From the NCBI GenBank assembly GCA_964275585.1, contig CAXYCJ010000015.1, positions 1-64,000 of the forward strand: a stretch of 64,000 bases of DNA. Direction: 5' to 3'. How positions within the stretch are numbered: position 1 is the stretch's first letter; each line of letters starts with the position of its first letter. A program made the position numbers and the translations under genes. The notes under the pieces are model-generated. The model had not been told where the DNA came from. It ran no database searches and saw only the letters and a program-made list of their open reading frames with translations. Source of the stretch: D2472 sp964275585. GTDB lineage: Bacteria; Pseudomonadota; Gammaproteobacteria; Magnimaribacterales; D2472. Positions 16,312 through 25,035 of the stretch are shown one piece after another.

Positions 16312-17750
16312 CGCCTCCAGAAGGCTGGAGTGAATAAAACTAAAAGTGTAAAGATCTCAAGCCTGCCTAAAATCATCGCAAAACATAGTATCAATTTACC
16401 AAATTCAGTGACCGAAGAGTAATTATCTGCAACCTCCCCAAGACCTGGACCAAGATTATTTAAACATGCGCCAACTGCAGAAAACGCAGACTCAAAATCT
16501 AAACCAGTTCCAAGCATAGCCATAAGTAAGAACATAAATATAAATACATAAATTGAAAAAAACCCCCAAACTTTTTCTGCAATTTTTGCATCAATTACCT
16601 TGGTGCCAATCTTAGAAGTTAGCACTGCATTTGGATGGATTGTTTTAAGAATTTCCTTATAGGCTTGATTAATCATTATAAGAACACGCCATGCTTTTAT
16701 ACCACCACCTACAGACTGCGAACATGCCCCCATAAAAGCTCCAACCAATAAAAGGTAAGGTAAAAAACCTGGCCATAATGAGAAGTTTTCAGTCGTAAAA
16801 CCTGAGGTAGTTACTATAGACACAGTATGAAAAATAGCTGCAGATATAGCAGTATAAAATACCGCATATGAGTTATTTACGTATAAAACAAAGATTGAAA
16901 TAATTATTATTATGGTCACAACAGATAGAAAAAATCTAAACTCAGGATCATAAAAATATTTTAAGGGTTTGCCACCAAAAATTGCAGCATAGTGAACAGC
17001 AAATGAAGCAGCTGATAGCAGCATAAATATAATACATATACTTTCCACATAACCACTATTAAAAAAACCTATGCTGTCATCATGCGTAGAAAACCCTCCA
17101 CCAGCAACAGTGCTTAAGCTATGAGCAATAGCATCAAAAAAACCCATCCCAGAAAAACTATAAAGTATTGCGCAAGCAATGGTTAACCCAACATATATTT
17201 TCCACAAGGCTTGTGCACTATCAGCAATCCTAGGAGTTAACTTTTGATTTCCATGGCTTCCAGGAAGCTCCATTTTATAAAGCTGCCCACCTCCAATACC
17301 AAGAGCAGGCATTACAGCCACAGCCAAGACAATTAATCCCATGCCACCCATCCATTGGAGTAGCTGTCTATATATAAGAATAGATTTAGGCATCTCATCT
17401 AAACCAATCATTGTTGTTGCTCCAGTTGTAGTTATCCCAGATACCGATTCAAAAAGAGCAGCATTAAAACCTAAGCCAAAAAAGTAAAAAGGAATTGATC
17501 CTGCAAATGCAAGTACCACCCAGAACAATGTCGTGACAATAAATCCATCAGAAATATTGAGAGTAATGTTTTCTTGTCGAGACAATAACCACGTACCCCC
17601 TCCAAGAAAAAACAAAAACAAAAAAGAATATAAAAATATCTCAGCGCCCTTTTCTTCATAAACTAAAGTTATTGAAAGGGGCACTAAAAAAGAAATGCTA
17701 AATAAGGACAGTAATATCCCAAGTAAATTAAAAATTGATCTGTAGTTCAT
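16308..17750 (-). CDS. trkH: Potassium uptake transporter subunit TrkH
   Basis: Membrane channel subunit of the Trk K+ uptake system. The protein is highly hydrophobic with the four M1-P-M2 repeats; the selectivity-filter-like pore loops appear as SGITTTGATT, VAGGGFSTHD, VTTSGFTTEN and NNLGPGLGE. It has 480 residues, as expected (483 in E. coli). The trkA stop and the trkH start share bases (TAATG), so the pair is translationally coupled. That arrangement fits a TrkA-gated channel. Confidence 0.95.
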   Translation of the reverse strand: MNYRSIFNLLGILLSLFSISFLVPLSITLVYEEKGAEIFLYSFLFLFFLGGGTWLLSRQENITLNISDGFIVTTLFWVVLAFAGSIPFYFFGLGFNAALFESVSGITTTGATTMIGLDEMPKSILIYRQLLQWMGGMGLIVLAVAVMPALGIGGGQLYKMELPGSHGNQKLTPRIADSAQALWKIYVGLTIACAILYSFSGMGFFDAIAHSLSTVAGGGFSTHDDSIGFFNSGYVESICIIFMLLSAASFAVHYAAIFGGKPLKYFYDPEFRFFLSVVTIIIIISIFVLYVNNSYAVFYTAISAAIFHTVSIVTTSGFTTENFSLWPGFLPYLLLVGAFMGACSQSVGGGIKAWRVLIMINQAYKEILKTIHPNAVLTSKIGTKVIDAKIAEKVWGFFSIYVFIFMFLLMAMLGTGLDFESAFSAVGACLNNLGPGLGEVADNYSSVTEFGKLILCFAMILGRLEIFTLLVLFTPAFWRR

Positions 17751-19108
17751 TAAGCTTCTAGAAAAAGGTTCTCAATTTTTTCTTTATTAGTTTTGCCCAG
17801 AATAAATATAATAATTCTATCTTCAGGACTAAGTAATAATTTTTTAGAGTTCATAAAAACCTCATCATTTCTAATAACAGCAGCTACAACACAATTTTCA
17901 GGAAGAGGTATCTCCGAGATCGGCTTATTAAAAAAACCTTCTGTAAATTTATTTTTATGAATTATCCCTTCTATTGCTTCTGCTCCACTTTCAAGTTTGA
18001 AAATCACCTCTTGCGGAACATCGCCTTTAGCCAAATGTTGCAATACCATTGATACGGTTAAGCGCTGCGGTGAGAGAGCTATGTCAACAAAATTCTTAGG
18101 CAGTATATTGATGTAAGTGTAATTATTAACAATGATAATAGTTTTCTTAGCCCCAAGTTTCTTTGCTAAAAATGCAGACATTATATTTGTCTCATCGTCA
18201 TTAGTAAGAGCGCAAAATATATCAATATTTTCAATATTTTCACTTTTCAGGAGCTCTTCATCTGATCCACCTCCTTTTAGAACAATTGTCCTATTTAATT
18301 CCCTTGAAAGTACCTCACACCTATCTTTATCGGGATCAATTATCTTAACTTTGTAGTCTTCTTCTAGCGATTGAGCTAGTGCAAAGCCTATTTTTCCGCC
18401 TCCAATGATCATAATCCTTGAAGAAGAGACATCCTGAAGCCTCATTTCTTGTACAACACTATCGATATCTTTTTCTGCAGCTAAAAAGTATATTTCATCA
18501 TTCTCTTTAATTATGGCTTTTCCATCAGGGATAAAAGGCTTACCTTTTCTATAAATAGCAGGAACGAAGGTTTCTGTGTCTGGCATGTCGCTTTTTATGC
18601 TTTTTAGCTCTCTATTCACCAACATCCCATCTTTTTTTGCTTTCACACATACCACCTTCAAGGAGCCGTTGGCAAAACTTTCGATTTGCTCAGCACCGGG
18701 GTGTTTAATTAAATCAATAAGATGGTCAGTTACCTCATTCTCGGGACCAATTGCAATGTCAATACTTTTTTCTCCAAAAGCATCAAGAGAATCTAGGTAT
18801 GAAGAATCAGAAAGTCTGCATATTGTCTTTTGAACTTTAAACTTTGACTTTGCAATCTGACAGGAGGTGATATTACATTCATCACTATTTGTTACAGCCA
18901 GTAATATAGTTTCTTGATCTGCGCCAGCCTCTTTAAGTGTTTTTGGGTGAGAGCCATGTCCTATTACCGTTGCTAAATCAAAATCTTCTTGCAATCTTAA
19001 GAGCTTATCTTTATTTATATCAACTATGCTAACGTCATAATCTCCTCTAGATAAAGTAGAGGCTAAACTACTTCCGACCCGTCCTGCGCCAAGTATTAGA
19101 ATTTTCAT
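17750..19108 (-). CDS. trkA: Trk system NAD-binding regulatory subunit TrkA
   Basis: Cytoplasmic gating ring of TrkH. Two RCK units are evident. The first starts MKILILGAGRVGSSLA and the second RIMIIGGGKIGFALAQ near residue 232, each a nucleotide-binding Rossmann motif and each followed by an RCK_C domain. The length of 452 is standard. It lies downstream of fmt, as in other gammaproteobacteria, but the rsmB gene usually between fmt and trkA is not here. Confidence 0.96.
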   Translation of the reverse strand: MKILILGAGRVGSSLASTLSRGDYDVSIVDINKDKLLRLQEDFDLATVIGHGSHPKTLKEAGADQETILLAVTNSDECNITSCQIAKSKFKVQKTICRLSDSSYLDSLDAFGEKSIDIAIGPENEVTDHLIDLIKHPGAEQIESFANGSLKVVCVKAKKDGMLVNRELKSIKSDMPDTETFVPAIYRKGKPFIPDGKAIIKENDEIYFLAAEKDIDSVVQEMRLQDVSSSRIMIIGGGKIGFALAQSLEEDYKVKIIDPDKDRCEVLSRELNRTIVLKGGGSDEELLKSENIENIDIFCALTNDDETNIMSAFLAKKLGAKKTIIIVNNYTYINILPKNFVDIALSPQRLTVSMVLQHLAKGDVPQEVIFKLESGAEAIEGIIHKNKFTEGFFNKPISEIPLPENCVVAAVIRNDEVFMNSKKLLLSPEDRIIIFILGKTNKEKIENLFLEA

Positions 19109-19160
19109 AGTTATAAATTAAACCTCTTTTAAACCAATTGGAAGAACTGCCTAAATATAA

Positions 19161-20081
19161 TTATTCTTCAAAAAAATTAGAGTATGAGTTTGAGGCATCT
19201 TTGGCTGTAATAATACGCTTTCCAGGAAACTGTAAGTGAGTAATTACTATATTTTTATCTACTGTTTTTACAATTATTCCATCATCAGTAAACTGAAAAT
19301 CATTTCCTGCATAATCACAAGAAAGATCCTTTGTGACCAAAAGACCATGTATTTTAATTGTTGTATCGTTCTTAACAAAGAATAAGCCTGGCCACTCATG
19401 ATATGCCTTAAATTTCTGGATAATTGAATTAGCCGATTCATTAGCAAAGTCAGCAATACCAGATATCTTTGTTATCTTTTTACAATACTCCACCCCTGAA
19501 ACCTCTTGTTCCAGAGGTTGTAATTTCCCGGAAAATATTTGCTCCAAGTCATTTTTTAAAACCTTAATGCTTAATAAAGTAAGCTTTTCCTCTAAATCTT
19601 TTTTAGTATCCAAATTTAAGATTTCTAAATTATGCATACTATATATAGGACCTTCATCTAAGCCGCTTGTCATTTTCATAATAGATATTCCAGTATTTTG
19701 ATCTGAATTTAAAATAGCAGCCTGGATGGGAGATGCACCCCTATATTTTGGCAATAAAGAGAAATGAACATTAATGGAAGATTTATTGGGCATATCAAGC
19801 AACCAAGTTGGTAATATTTTGCCATAAGCAGAGACAACTAAAAAATCAAACTTAATCCCAGAGATAGTTTCTTTAAAAGCATAATTAATATCTAAAGGTT
19901 TGAATAGTGGAAGCCCAAGATCTTCTGCAACAATCGATACAGCTGATGGCTCTATATCTTTACCTCTTTTAGATCTTTTATCTGGTTGACTTATCACCCC
20001 AACTATTTCAATAGTATCTTTGTGCAAACTTTTGAGTATCTGCGCAGAAGAATCGGGTGAACCCGCAAATAAAATCTTCAT
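19161..20081 (-). CDS. fmt: Methionyl-tRNA formyltransferase
   Basis: Formylates initiator Met-tRNA using 10-formyl-tetrahydrofolate. The start giving MKILFAGSPDSS matches the family; an ATG three codons upstream is also possible. The catalytic region NVHFSLLPKYRGASPIQAA holds the conserved N-x-H and SLLPKYRG motif near residues 105-125, and the C-terminal anticodon/acceptor-binding domain is present. The 306 residues are normal. It follows def with a 47-bp gap on the same strand. Confidence 0.95.
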   Translation of the reverse strand: MKILFAGSPDSSAQILKSLHKDTIEIVGVISQPDKRSKRGKDIEPSAVSIVAEDLGLPLFKPLDINYAFKETISGIKFDFLVVSAYGKILPTWLLDMPNKSSINVHFSLLPKYRGASPIQAAILNSDQNTGISIMKMTSGLDEGPIYSMHNLEILNLDTKKDLEEKLTLLSIKVLKNDLEQIFSGKLQPLEQEVSGVEYCKKITKISGIADFANESANSIIQKFKAYHEWPGLFFVKNDTTIKIHGLLVTKDLSCDYAGNDFQFTDDGIIVKTVDKNIVITHLQFPGKRIITAKDASNSYSNFFEE

Positions 20082-20128
20082 ATATTCCATATATTCTATA
20101 AAATTCGCTTATTTTCTTAAAAATTCGC

Positions 20129-20620
20129 TTATTTTGATGCTTTCTTCCTAATTCTATCTCTTTTTAGAGGTGAAAGGTAATCTACCATCAATTTTCCCTC
20201 TAAGTGATCAATTTCATGCTGGATACAAACAGTCAAAAGCCCGGAGGGCTCTGCTTCATATTTTTTCCCATTTATATCCTGCCAAATCAAAGAAATACTA
20301 TCAGGCCTAGTAATCTCTTCGGTGATACCAGGAACAGATAAACAGCCTTCCGAAAAAGAAAGCAGACTTTTGTTGTCTAATACCTTAAATTCTGGATTTA
20401 TAAAAACTTTTGGCTCGTTTCTATCTTCTGAAATATCCATAACTATAATTCTTTCGTGCACATCTACCTGTGTTGCCGCTAAACCAATGCCTTCCTCTAG
20501 ATACATAGTCTCAAGCATGTTAGATGTAAGCGTTTCTAGACTTTTGTCGAATTTTGTAACTGGAATCGCAACTTTTCTTAGCTTGGGATCAGGAAATGTC
20601 AAAATTTTTAGTTTAGCCAT
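20129..20620 (-). CDS. def: Peptide deformylase
   Basis: Metalloenzyme removing the N-formyl group of new proteins. All three catalytic motifs are visible: GIGLAATQV near 44-52, EGCLSVPG near 89-96 (metal-binding Cys), and QHEIDHLEGKL near 130-140 (two metal-binding His and catalytic Glu). The 163 residues count from the second of two ATGs two codons apart; the first gives 165. A TATAAT lies only six bases before the chosen ATG, which may mean a leaderless mRNA. Confidence 0.95.
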   Translation of the reverse strand: MAKLKILTFPDPKLRKVAIPVTKFDKSLETLTSNMLETMYLEEGIGLAATQVDVHERIIVMDISEDRNEPKVFINPEFKVLDNKSLLSFSEGCLSVPGITEEITRPDSISLIWQDINGKKYEAEPSGLLTVCIQHEIDHLEGKLMVDYLSPLKRDRIRKKASK

Positions 20621-20626
20621 ATACAC

Positions 20627-20632
20627 ATTATA
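20627..20632 (-). promoter_or_regulatory. def: Candidate -10 element for def-fmt-trkA-trkH
   Basis: TATAAT on the minus strand ends six bases before the def ATG, in the 64-bp divergent gap to purE. A TTGATT lies upstream at a 14-bp spacing, shorter than ideal. If used, transcription would begin at or next to the start codon. Confidence 0.35.
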
Positions 20633-20684
20633 TGTTCTTTCTTTATAATCAACACACTTAATTTTCTATTATAGGGAGCTATGC

Positions 20685-21188
20685 ATGAGTGATAAAGTAG
20701 ATGTTTCAATATTTATGGGTTCAAAGTCAGACCTGCCAATTGTTCAAGCAGCGGCTGATACTCTTACTGAATTTAATATCCCTCATCGGATGTTTATTCT
20801 TTCGGCCCATAGAACTCCAGAAGAAGTTGTAAAAAAAATAAAGGAATCTGAGAAGGATGGAGTAAAGGTATTTATTGCTGCAGCAGGAATGGCAGCTCAC
20901 TTAGCAGGTGCAATCGCTGCGCAGACCACTAAACCAGTTTTAGGCATTCCCCTTGCTGGTGGAGATCTTGATGGAATGGACGCATTGCTTGCAACAGTTC
21001 AAATGCCAAAAGGAGTTCCAGTGGCAACTTTTGCTATTGGAAAATCTGGTGCTATTAACGCTGCATTATGTGCTGTCCAAATTTTAGGAACTTCCAATAC
21101 AGAAATAGCAGAGAAACTAACTGAGCATAAATCTAAAATGCATGAGGATGTTTTAGAGGCAAACGAGTCTATCCAGCAACCCATTTGA
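20685..21188 (+). CDS. purE: N5-carboxyaminoimidazole ribonucleotide mutase
   Basis: Purine pathway enzyme converting N5-CAIR to CAIR. The class I PurE signature is present: FMGSKSDLP near residues 10-18, SAHRTPE near 44-50, and AAGMAAHLAGAIAA near 66-80. The 167 residues are normal. A good AGGGAG lies upstream of the ATG. No purK is beside it; tsaC follows with a TTGA overlap. PurE is divergent from def. Confidence 0.95.
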   Translation: MSDKVDVSIFMGSKSDLPIVQAAADTLTEFNIPHRMFILSAHRTPEEVVKKIKESEKDGVKVFIAAAGMAAHLAGAIAAQTTKPVLGIPLAGGDLDGMDALLATVQMPKGVPVATFAIGKSGAINAALCAVQILGTSNTEIAEKLTEHKSKMHEDVLEANESIQQPI

Positions 21189-21742
21189 AAAAATTTTCAT
21201 GCCCCACAGAAGCATCAGACTGGCTTAAAAAAGGTAAAATTTTAATACACCCAACAGAAGGTGTTTGGGGGTTAGGGTGTGACGCTTTTAATGTTAAAGC
21301 TTGTCAAAAAATTAACTCTTTAAAGATGAGAGATACCAACAAAAATTTTATTTTGTTAGCGCCATCCATCACAGCTGCTCTAGAGTATTTAAAGCCAATT
21401 GAACCCGACCAAATGAAATATCTAAAGTCTATTTGGCCAGGGCATATAACCGTAATTCTACAAGCTAATAATGCTATACCTGACTCATTAAAATCTTTAG
21501 ATAATACTATTGCATTGAGAGTAAGTGGTCACTTACCTATAACAAACTTACTCTCATCATTTAATGGCTTAATGGTCTCAACATCGGCAAATTTAACTAA
21601 CTCTTCCACCTCAGATTCAATACATGAGGTCACAAAAATCTTTAATGACTCGGAAGTTGCAGTGTATGCTCATAATAATGGGACAGCCTCTAAACCTTCA
21701 GCAATATTAGATTTAAATCGCATGGAATATATTCGTGAATAA
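21185..21742 (+). CDS. tsaC: Threonylcarbamoyl-AMP synthase (TsaC/YrdC family)
   Basis: Makes threonylcarbamoyl-AMP for t6A modification of tRNA. The YrdC-domain features are ILIHPTEGVWGLGCDAFN near residues 18-35, the SLKMRD region, WPGHITVIL near 81-89, and the SANLTNSS block near 140. The 185 residues fit TsaC rather than the longer Sua5. The start is TTG overlapping the purE stop. The tsaC-hemF-aroE linkage matches the yrdC-aroE neighbourhood of gammaproteobacteria. Confidence 0.9.
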   Translation: MKKFSCPTEASDWLKKGKILIHPTEGVWGLGCDAFNVKACQKINSLKMRDTNKNFILLAPSITAALEYLKPIEPDQMKYLKSIWPGHITVILQANNAIPDSLKSLDNTIALRVSGHLPITNLLSSFNGLMVSTSANLTNSSTSDSIHEVTKIFNDSEVAVYAHNNGTASKPSAILDLNRMEYIRE

Positions 21743-22655
21743 GCTTGATAAAAAGAATCTAAGAATAATTGAAGAAAAGTTTCAATTAATCCAAAAAAAA
21801 ATAGATTCAAAGCTCAAAAAATTAAATAAAAAACCTGCTCAGCGGATTGTTGAAAATTGGAAACGAAGTCAAGGCGGCGGAGGAAAATCAATTTCCATAA
21901 GTGGAGATATAATTGAAAAAGCAGCGGTCAATTTTTCATCAATATCTGGAAAAAAATTACCACAATCTTCACTTGCATCCAAAGCTACACATACTTCAAA
22001 ATTTCATGCAGTAGGTGTCTCAGTTATTTCTCACCCATTAAATCCCTTTTGTCCAACAAGCCACATGAATATAAGGTTGTTCGTTGAGCTTGGAAAAAAT
22101 AACTTAATTAGTAATTGGTGGATCGGCGGCGGTTTTGATCTAACACCATTCGCTGCATCAAAGAAAGATGCATCTTTTTGGCACCAAGAAGCCAAATCAA
22201 CTATGGGTCTCTTTAATAAAACATACTATAAGAGATTTGCTAAAAACTGCGATGAATATTTTTTTCTTCCTCACAGATCTGAAAAAAGGGGCATTGGAGG
22301 CATATTCTTTGATCAGCTACAGCATAAAGATATAGAAAACAGCCTCGAAATGTTAGAAAAAACAGCTGAGTGCTTTATAAATACATACGAGCAAATTATT
22401 TTAGAACATAGAAACGCAAAATTTTCTCAAGAGGACAAAAACTTTCAGTTATACAGAAGGGGCAGGTATGTAGAATTCAATCTTTTATTTGATAGGGGTA
22501 CAAAATTTGGAATTGAATCAAAAGGCAGAATAGATTCTATATTTGCCTCTTTGCCACCGAATGTATCTTGGCCCCAAAAAATATCTTCATCTAACAAAGT
22601 TATGGAAAAACGTCTACTTAGTTTTCTAAAAAAAGGATGGAGTGAACATTTATAA
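21735..22655 (+). CDS. hemF: Oxygen-dependent coproporphyrinogen III oxidase
   Basis: Haem pathway enzyme that decarboxylates coproporphyrinogen III using O2. The family signature blocks HAVGVSVISHPLNPFCPTSH, WWIGGGFDLTPF and the stretch GGIFFDQL are clear, as is RRGRYVEFNLLFDRGTKFG. The 306 residues match E. coli HemF (299). The GTG start overlaps the tsaC stop by eight bases. Presence of HemF fits the aerobic life suggested by the oxidase locus. Confidence 0.96.
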   Translation: MNKLDKKNLRIIEEKFQLIQKKIDSKLKKLNKKPAQRIVENWKRSQGGGGKSISISGDIIEKAAVNFSSISGKKLPQSSLASKATHTSKFHAVGVSVISHPLNPFCPTSHMNIRLFVELGKNNLISNWWIGGGFDLTPFAASKKDASFWHQEAKSTMGLFNKTYYKRFAKNCDEYFFLPHRSEKRGIGGIFFDQLQHKDIENSLEMLEKTAECFINTYEQIILEHRNAKFSQEDKNFQLYRRGRYVEFNLLFDRGTKFGIESKGRIDSIFASLPPNVSWPQKISSSNKVMEKRLLSFLKKGWSEHL

Positions 22656-22658
22656 ATC

Positions 22659-23510
22659 ATGAGTGACTATATTAAAACAGATAACTCAAAATATAAATTG
22701 GGCGTTATTGGAGATCCTATCGATCATTCTCTTTCACCAAAAATACATAATATTTTTGCAAAGCAAACAGAAATAAAAATTGACTATCAGGCATATCATG
22801 TTTTGCCAGAAAACCTTGATAGTTTTATCAGAGATTTTTTTATTAATGGAGGAGATGGCTTGAATGTTACTTTGCCCCATAAAGTTAAATGTCTACGCTC
22901 AGTGTGGGAGCCTTCATCCCTTGTGAAAATTATCGGTGCTGCAAACACATTGAGATATATCAGAAGCTCAAAAAAAATTATTGCATATTCAACAGATGGA
23001 AGAGGCCTAGCAACCGATCTTAAAGAAAAAGTTAAACTTAAATCAGCTAATGTTTTAATCTTGGGAGCAGGCGGGGCTGCTTTAAGTATTATCCCAAGTA
23101 TTGAAAACTGTCTTCCAGCAAATATCATTTTAGATAATCGTTCCCAAGAAAAGATTCAACCACTGATTGAACGATTCGATGATCCGTCTCGGATCCATAC
23201 AAAAATTGTCCACATAGATAACTTTAAAGGCGATGTAGATTTAGTAATTAATGCTACATCTGCCGGTTTTTCAGGCCCTTTTAAATGGCATAGAGAATTA
23301 AACACAAACGATAGAACCGTTTTTTATGATCTTAGTTATAGCAACAGCGAAGAGAAAACACCATTTCTTAAATGGGCCAGTCAGTATTCTAATAATTGCT
23401 ATGACGGCTTTGGAATGTTAATTAACCAGGCGGCGCTATCCTTTGAGCACTTTGGACCGGAAGCTACGCCAGATACCAAAATAACCAAAGCTGATTTATT
23501 CAATGACTAA
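22659..23510 (+). CDS. aroE: Shikimate dehydrogenase
   Basis: NADPH-dependent reduction of 3-dehydroshikimate in aromatic amino acid synthesis. The substrate site GDPIDHSLSPKIHN lies near residues 18-31, the catalytic-lysine region LNVTLPHKV near 66-74, the nucleotide-binding ILGAGGAALS near 128-137, and the C-terminal DGFGMLINQAA. Its 283 residues fit the 270-290 of the family. It is followed by a small zinc-ribbon gene overlapping by eight bases. Confidence 0.95.
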   Translation: MSDYIKTDNSKYKLGVIGDPIDHSLSPKIHNIFAKQTEIKIDYQAYHVLPENLDSFIRDFFINGGDGLNVTLPHKVKCLRSVWEPSSLVKIIGAANTLRYIRSSKKIIAYSTDGRGLATDLKEKVKLKSANVLILGAGGAALSIIPSIENCLPANIILDNRSQEKIQPLIERFDDPSRIHTKIVHIDNFKGDVDLVINATSAGFSGPFKWHRELNTNDRTVFYDLSYSNSEEKTPFLKWASQYSNNCYDGFGMLINQAALSFEHFGPEATPDTKITKADLFND

Positions 23511-23715
23511 AAGACTTATACGTTTTATTGCTGGGGCAGTTTGTCCCAATTGTAAAGAAATCGATAAAATTGCAATTACAGCTGACGATAAAACCATCTA
23601 TTGTCTTAGCTGTGATTTTAAGGAGCATAGGCCTGAGACCCCAAAAGAAGCTGGTCAGAAAAGTAATGACCCAAAGGTCTTTAACTTAGACGATTTTAGA
23701 CCTAAAAAATTATAG
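23503..23715 (+). CDS. YheV-like small zinc-ribbon protein (DUF2387)
   Basis: A 70-residue protein with CPNC near residues 16-19 and CLSC near 35-38, a four-cysteine metal-binding knuckle. The N-terminus (KRLIRFIAGAVCPNC) is like that of E. coli YheV (KRFIAGAKCPAC). Function is unknown in the family. It overlaps the aroE stop and is the last gene before the cytochrome oxidase promoter region. Confidence 0.8.
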   Translation: MTKRLIRFIAGAVCPNCKEIDKIAITADDKTIYCLSCDFKEHRPETPKEAGQKSNDPKVFNLDDFRPKKL

Positions 23716-23867
23716 AATTTAAATCTATTTAAAGTTATTATAGCCCCACAAAAAAACTTTTTAGAGAGCTAAAATGTTAAAAAAGCTTCTAATCAACATA
23801 ATTTATAGTTATAATAAATTATATCAATTATTTATTATTCAAGTTTCATTGAAGCCAAGGATTCCTA

Positions 23868-25022
23868 ATGTTTAAAAAAGCTACCACTTCTTTTAATTGC
23901 AAAATATCTTCCCTGCTTATAGCCCTATTCTCTAGTCAAACATTTGCTGCATGGGATGATATAAATATGACAGAAGGCGTGACAGCTATTAGCAAAGAGG
24001 TCTTTGAGTTACATATGCTGATCTTTTGGATTTGCGTTGTCATAGGGGTAATAGTGTTTGGAGTAATGTTTTATTCTATGTTTGCTTACACAAAGAAGAA
24101 GAATCCAAATCCTTCAACCTTCCATGAAAATACTAAAGTTGAACTAGCATGGACCATCGTTCCATTCTTAATTCTTGTGTTTATGGCTATACCCGCATCT
24201 AACACTTTGACGACTATTTACGATGACTCTGCGGGAGATATTAATATTCAGGTTGTAGGCTATCAGTGGAAATGGCAATACAAATACCTTGAAGATGAAA
24301 TAGACTTTTTCTCAAACCTAACAACTGATCTAGATGAAATTTACAACAAGACCCCCAAAGGCGAGCATTATTTAGAGGAGGTTGATGAAGTTGTTGTAAT
24401 CCCAGTTGGCAAAAAAATAAGATTTTTAATTACTGCAAATGATGTTATCCATTCTTGGTGGATGCCTGACTTTGCAATCAAGCAAGACGCTATTCCAGGT
24501 TTTATTAATACCGCATGGACTGTTGTAGATAAACCAGGAACATATAGAGGCAAGTGCACAGAGCTGTGTGGAAAAAATCATGGGTTCATGCCAGTCGTTG
24601 TAAAGGCCGTTCCACAAGATGAATACGATTCTTGGGTTAAAAATAAAAAAGAAGAAGCTTTTAAAATTGCTGAATTAACGGAAAAAGATTGGACCAAGGA
24701 AGAATTATTTGAGAGGGGAGAAGAGGTATATGCAAAAAATTGTGTTGCTTGCCATCAAACCAATGGACAAGGAATACCGCCTGTTTTTCCTGCTTTAGCA
24801 GGAAGTGACATAGTAATGAATGATGCTTCTAGGCAAATTGAGATTTTAATGGAAGGAGTTGGGCCCACTTACGCTATGCAGGCATTTGGCAAGCAGTTGA
24901 ACGAGATAGATATTGCGGCAGTAATAACATACTCACGTAATGCTTGGTCTAATGCTGAGAATGGAGATGGAAAAATAGTGACCCCTAAAGATATTGTTGA
25001 TTACAAAAAACCTAAAGTTTAA
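23868..25022 (+). CDS. coxB: Cytochrome c oxidase subunit II with fused cytochrome c domain
   Basis: Electron-entry subunit of an aa3/caa3-type oxidase. A signal peptide (about residues 1-27, ending TFAAW) is followed by two membrane helices (about 46-68 and 90-112). The CuA site shows His in WWMPDF context and CTELCGKNH near 229-237. A C-terminal cytochrome c domain carries CVACH near 298-302 and a methionine ligand downstream. At 384 residues it is the longer, haem-containing form. The upstream 152-bp gap is AT-rich with a TATAAT at 23810-23815 but no convincing -35. Confidence 0.96.
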   Translation: MFKKATTSFNCKISSLLIALFSSQTFAAWDDINMTEGVTAISKEVFELHMLIFWICVVIGVIVFGVMFYSMFAYTKKKNPNPSTFHENTKVELAWTIVPFLILVFMAIPASNTLTTIYDDSAGDINIQVVGYQWKWQYKYLEDEIDFFSNLTTDLDEIYNKTPKGEHYLEEVDEVVVIPVGKKIRFLITANDVIHSWWMPDFAIKQDAIPGFINTAWTVVDKPGTYRGKCTELCGKNHGFMPVVVKAVPQDEYDSWVKNKKEEAFKIAELTEKDWTKEELFERGEEVYAKNCVACHQTNGQGIPPVFPALAGSDIVMNDASRQIEILMEGVGPTYAMQAFGKQLNEIDIAAVITYSRNAWSNAENGDGKIVTPKDIVDYKKPKV

Positions 25023-25035
25023 CAAAGGAAGAAAT

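Noticed and set aside
16315..16330. Hairpin CTCCAG-AAGG-CTGGAG at the lpxL-like/trkH junction
   Set aside because: Looks like a terminator stem, but no T-run follows on either strand and it lies inside the trkH coding end.
23716..23867. Promoter of the cox operon
   Set aside because: A TATAAT is present at 23810-23815, but no -35 at proper spacing could be supported, so it is only mentioned under coxB.
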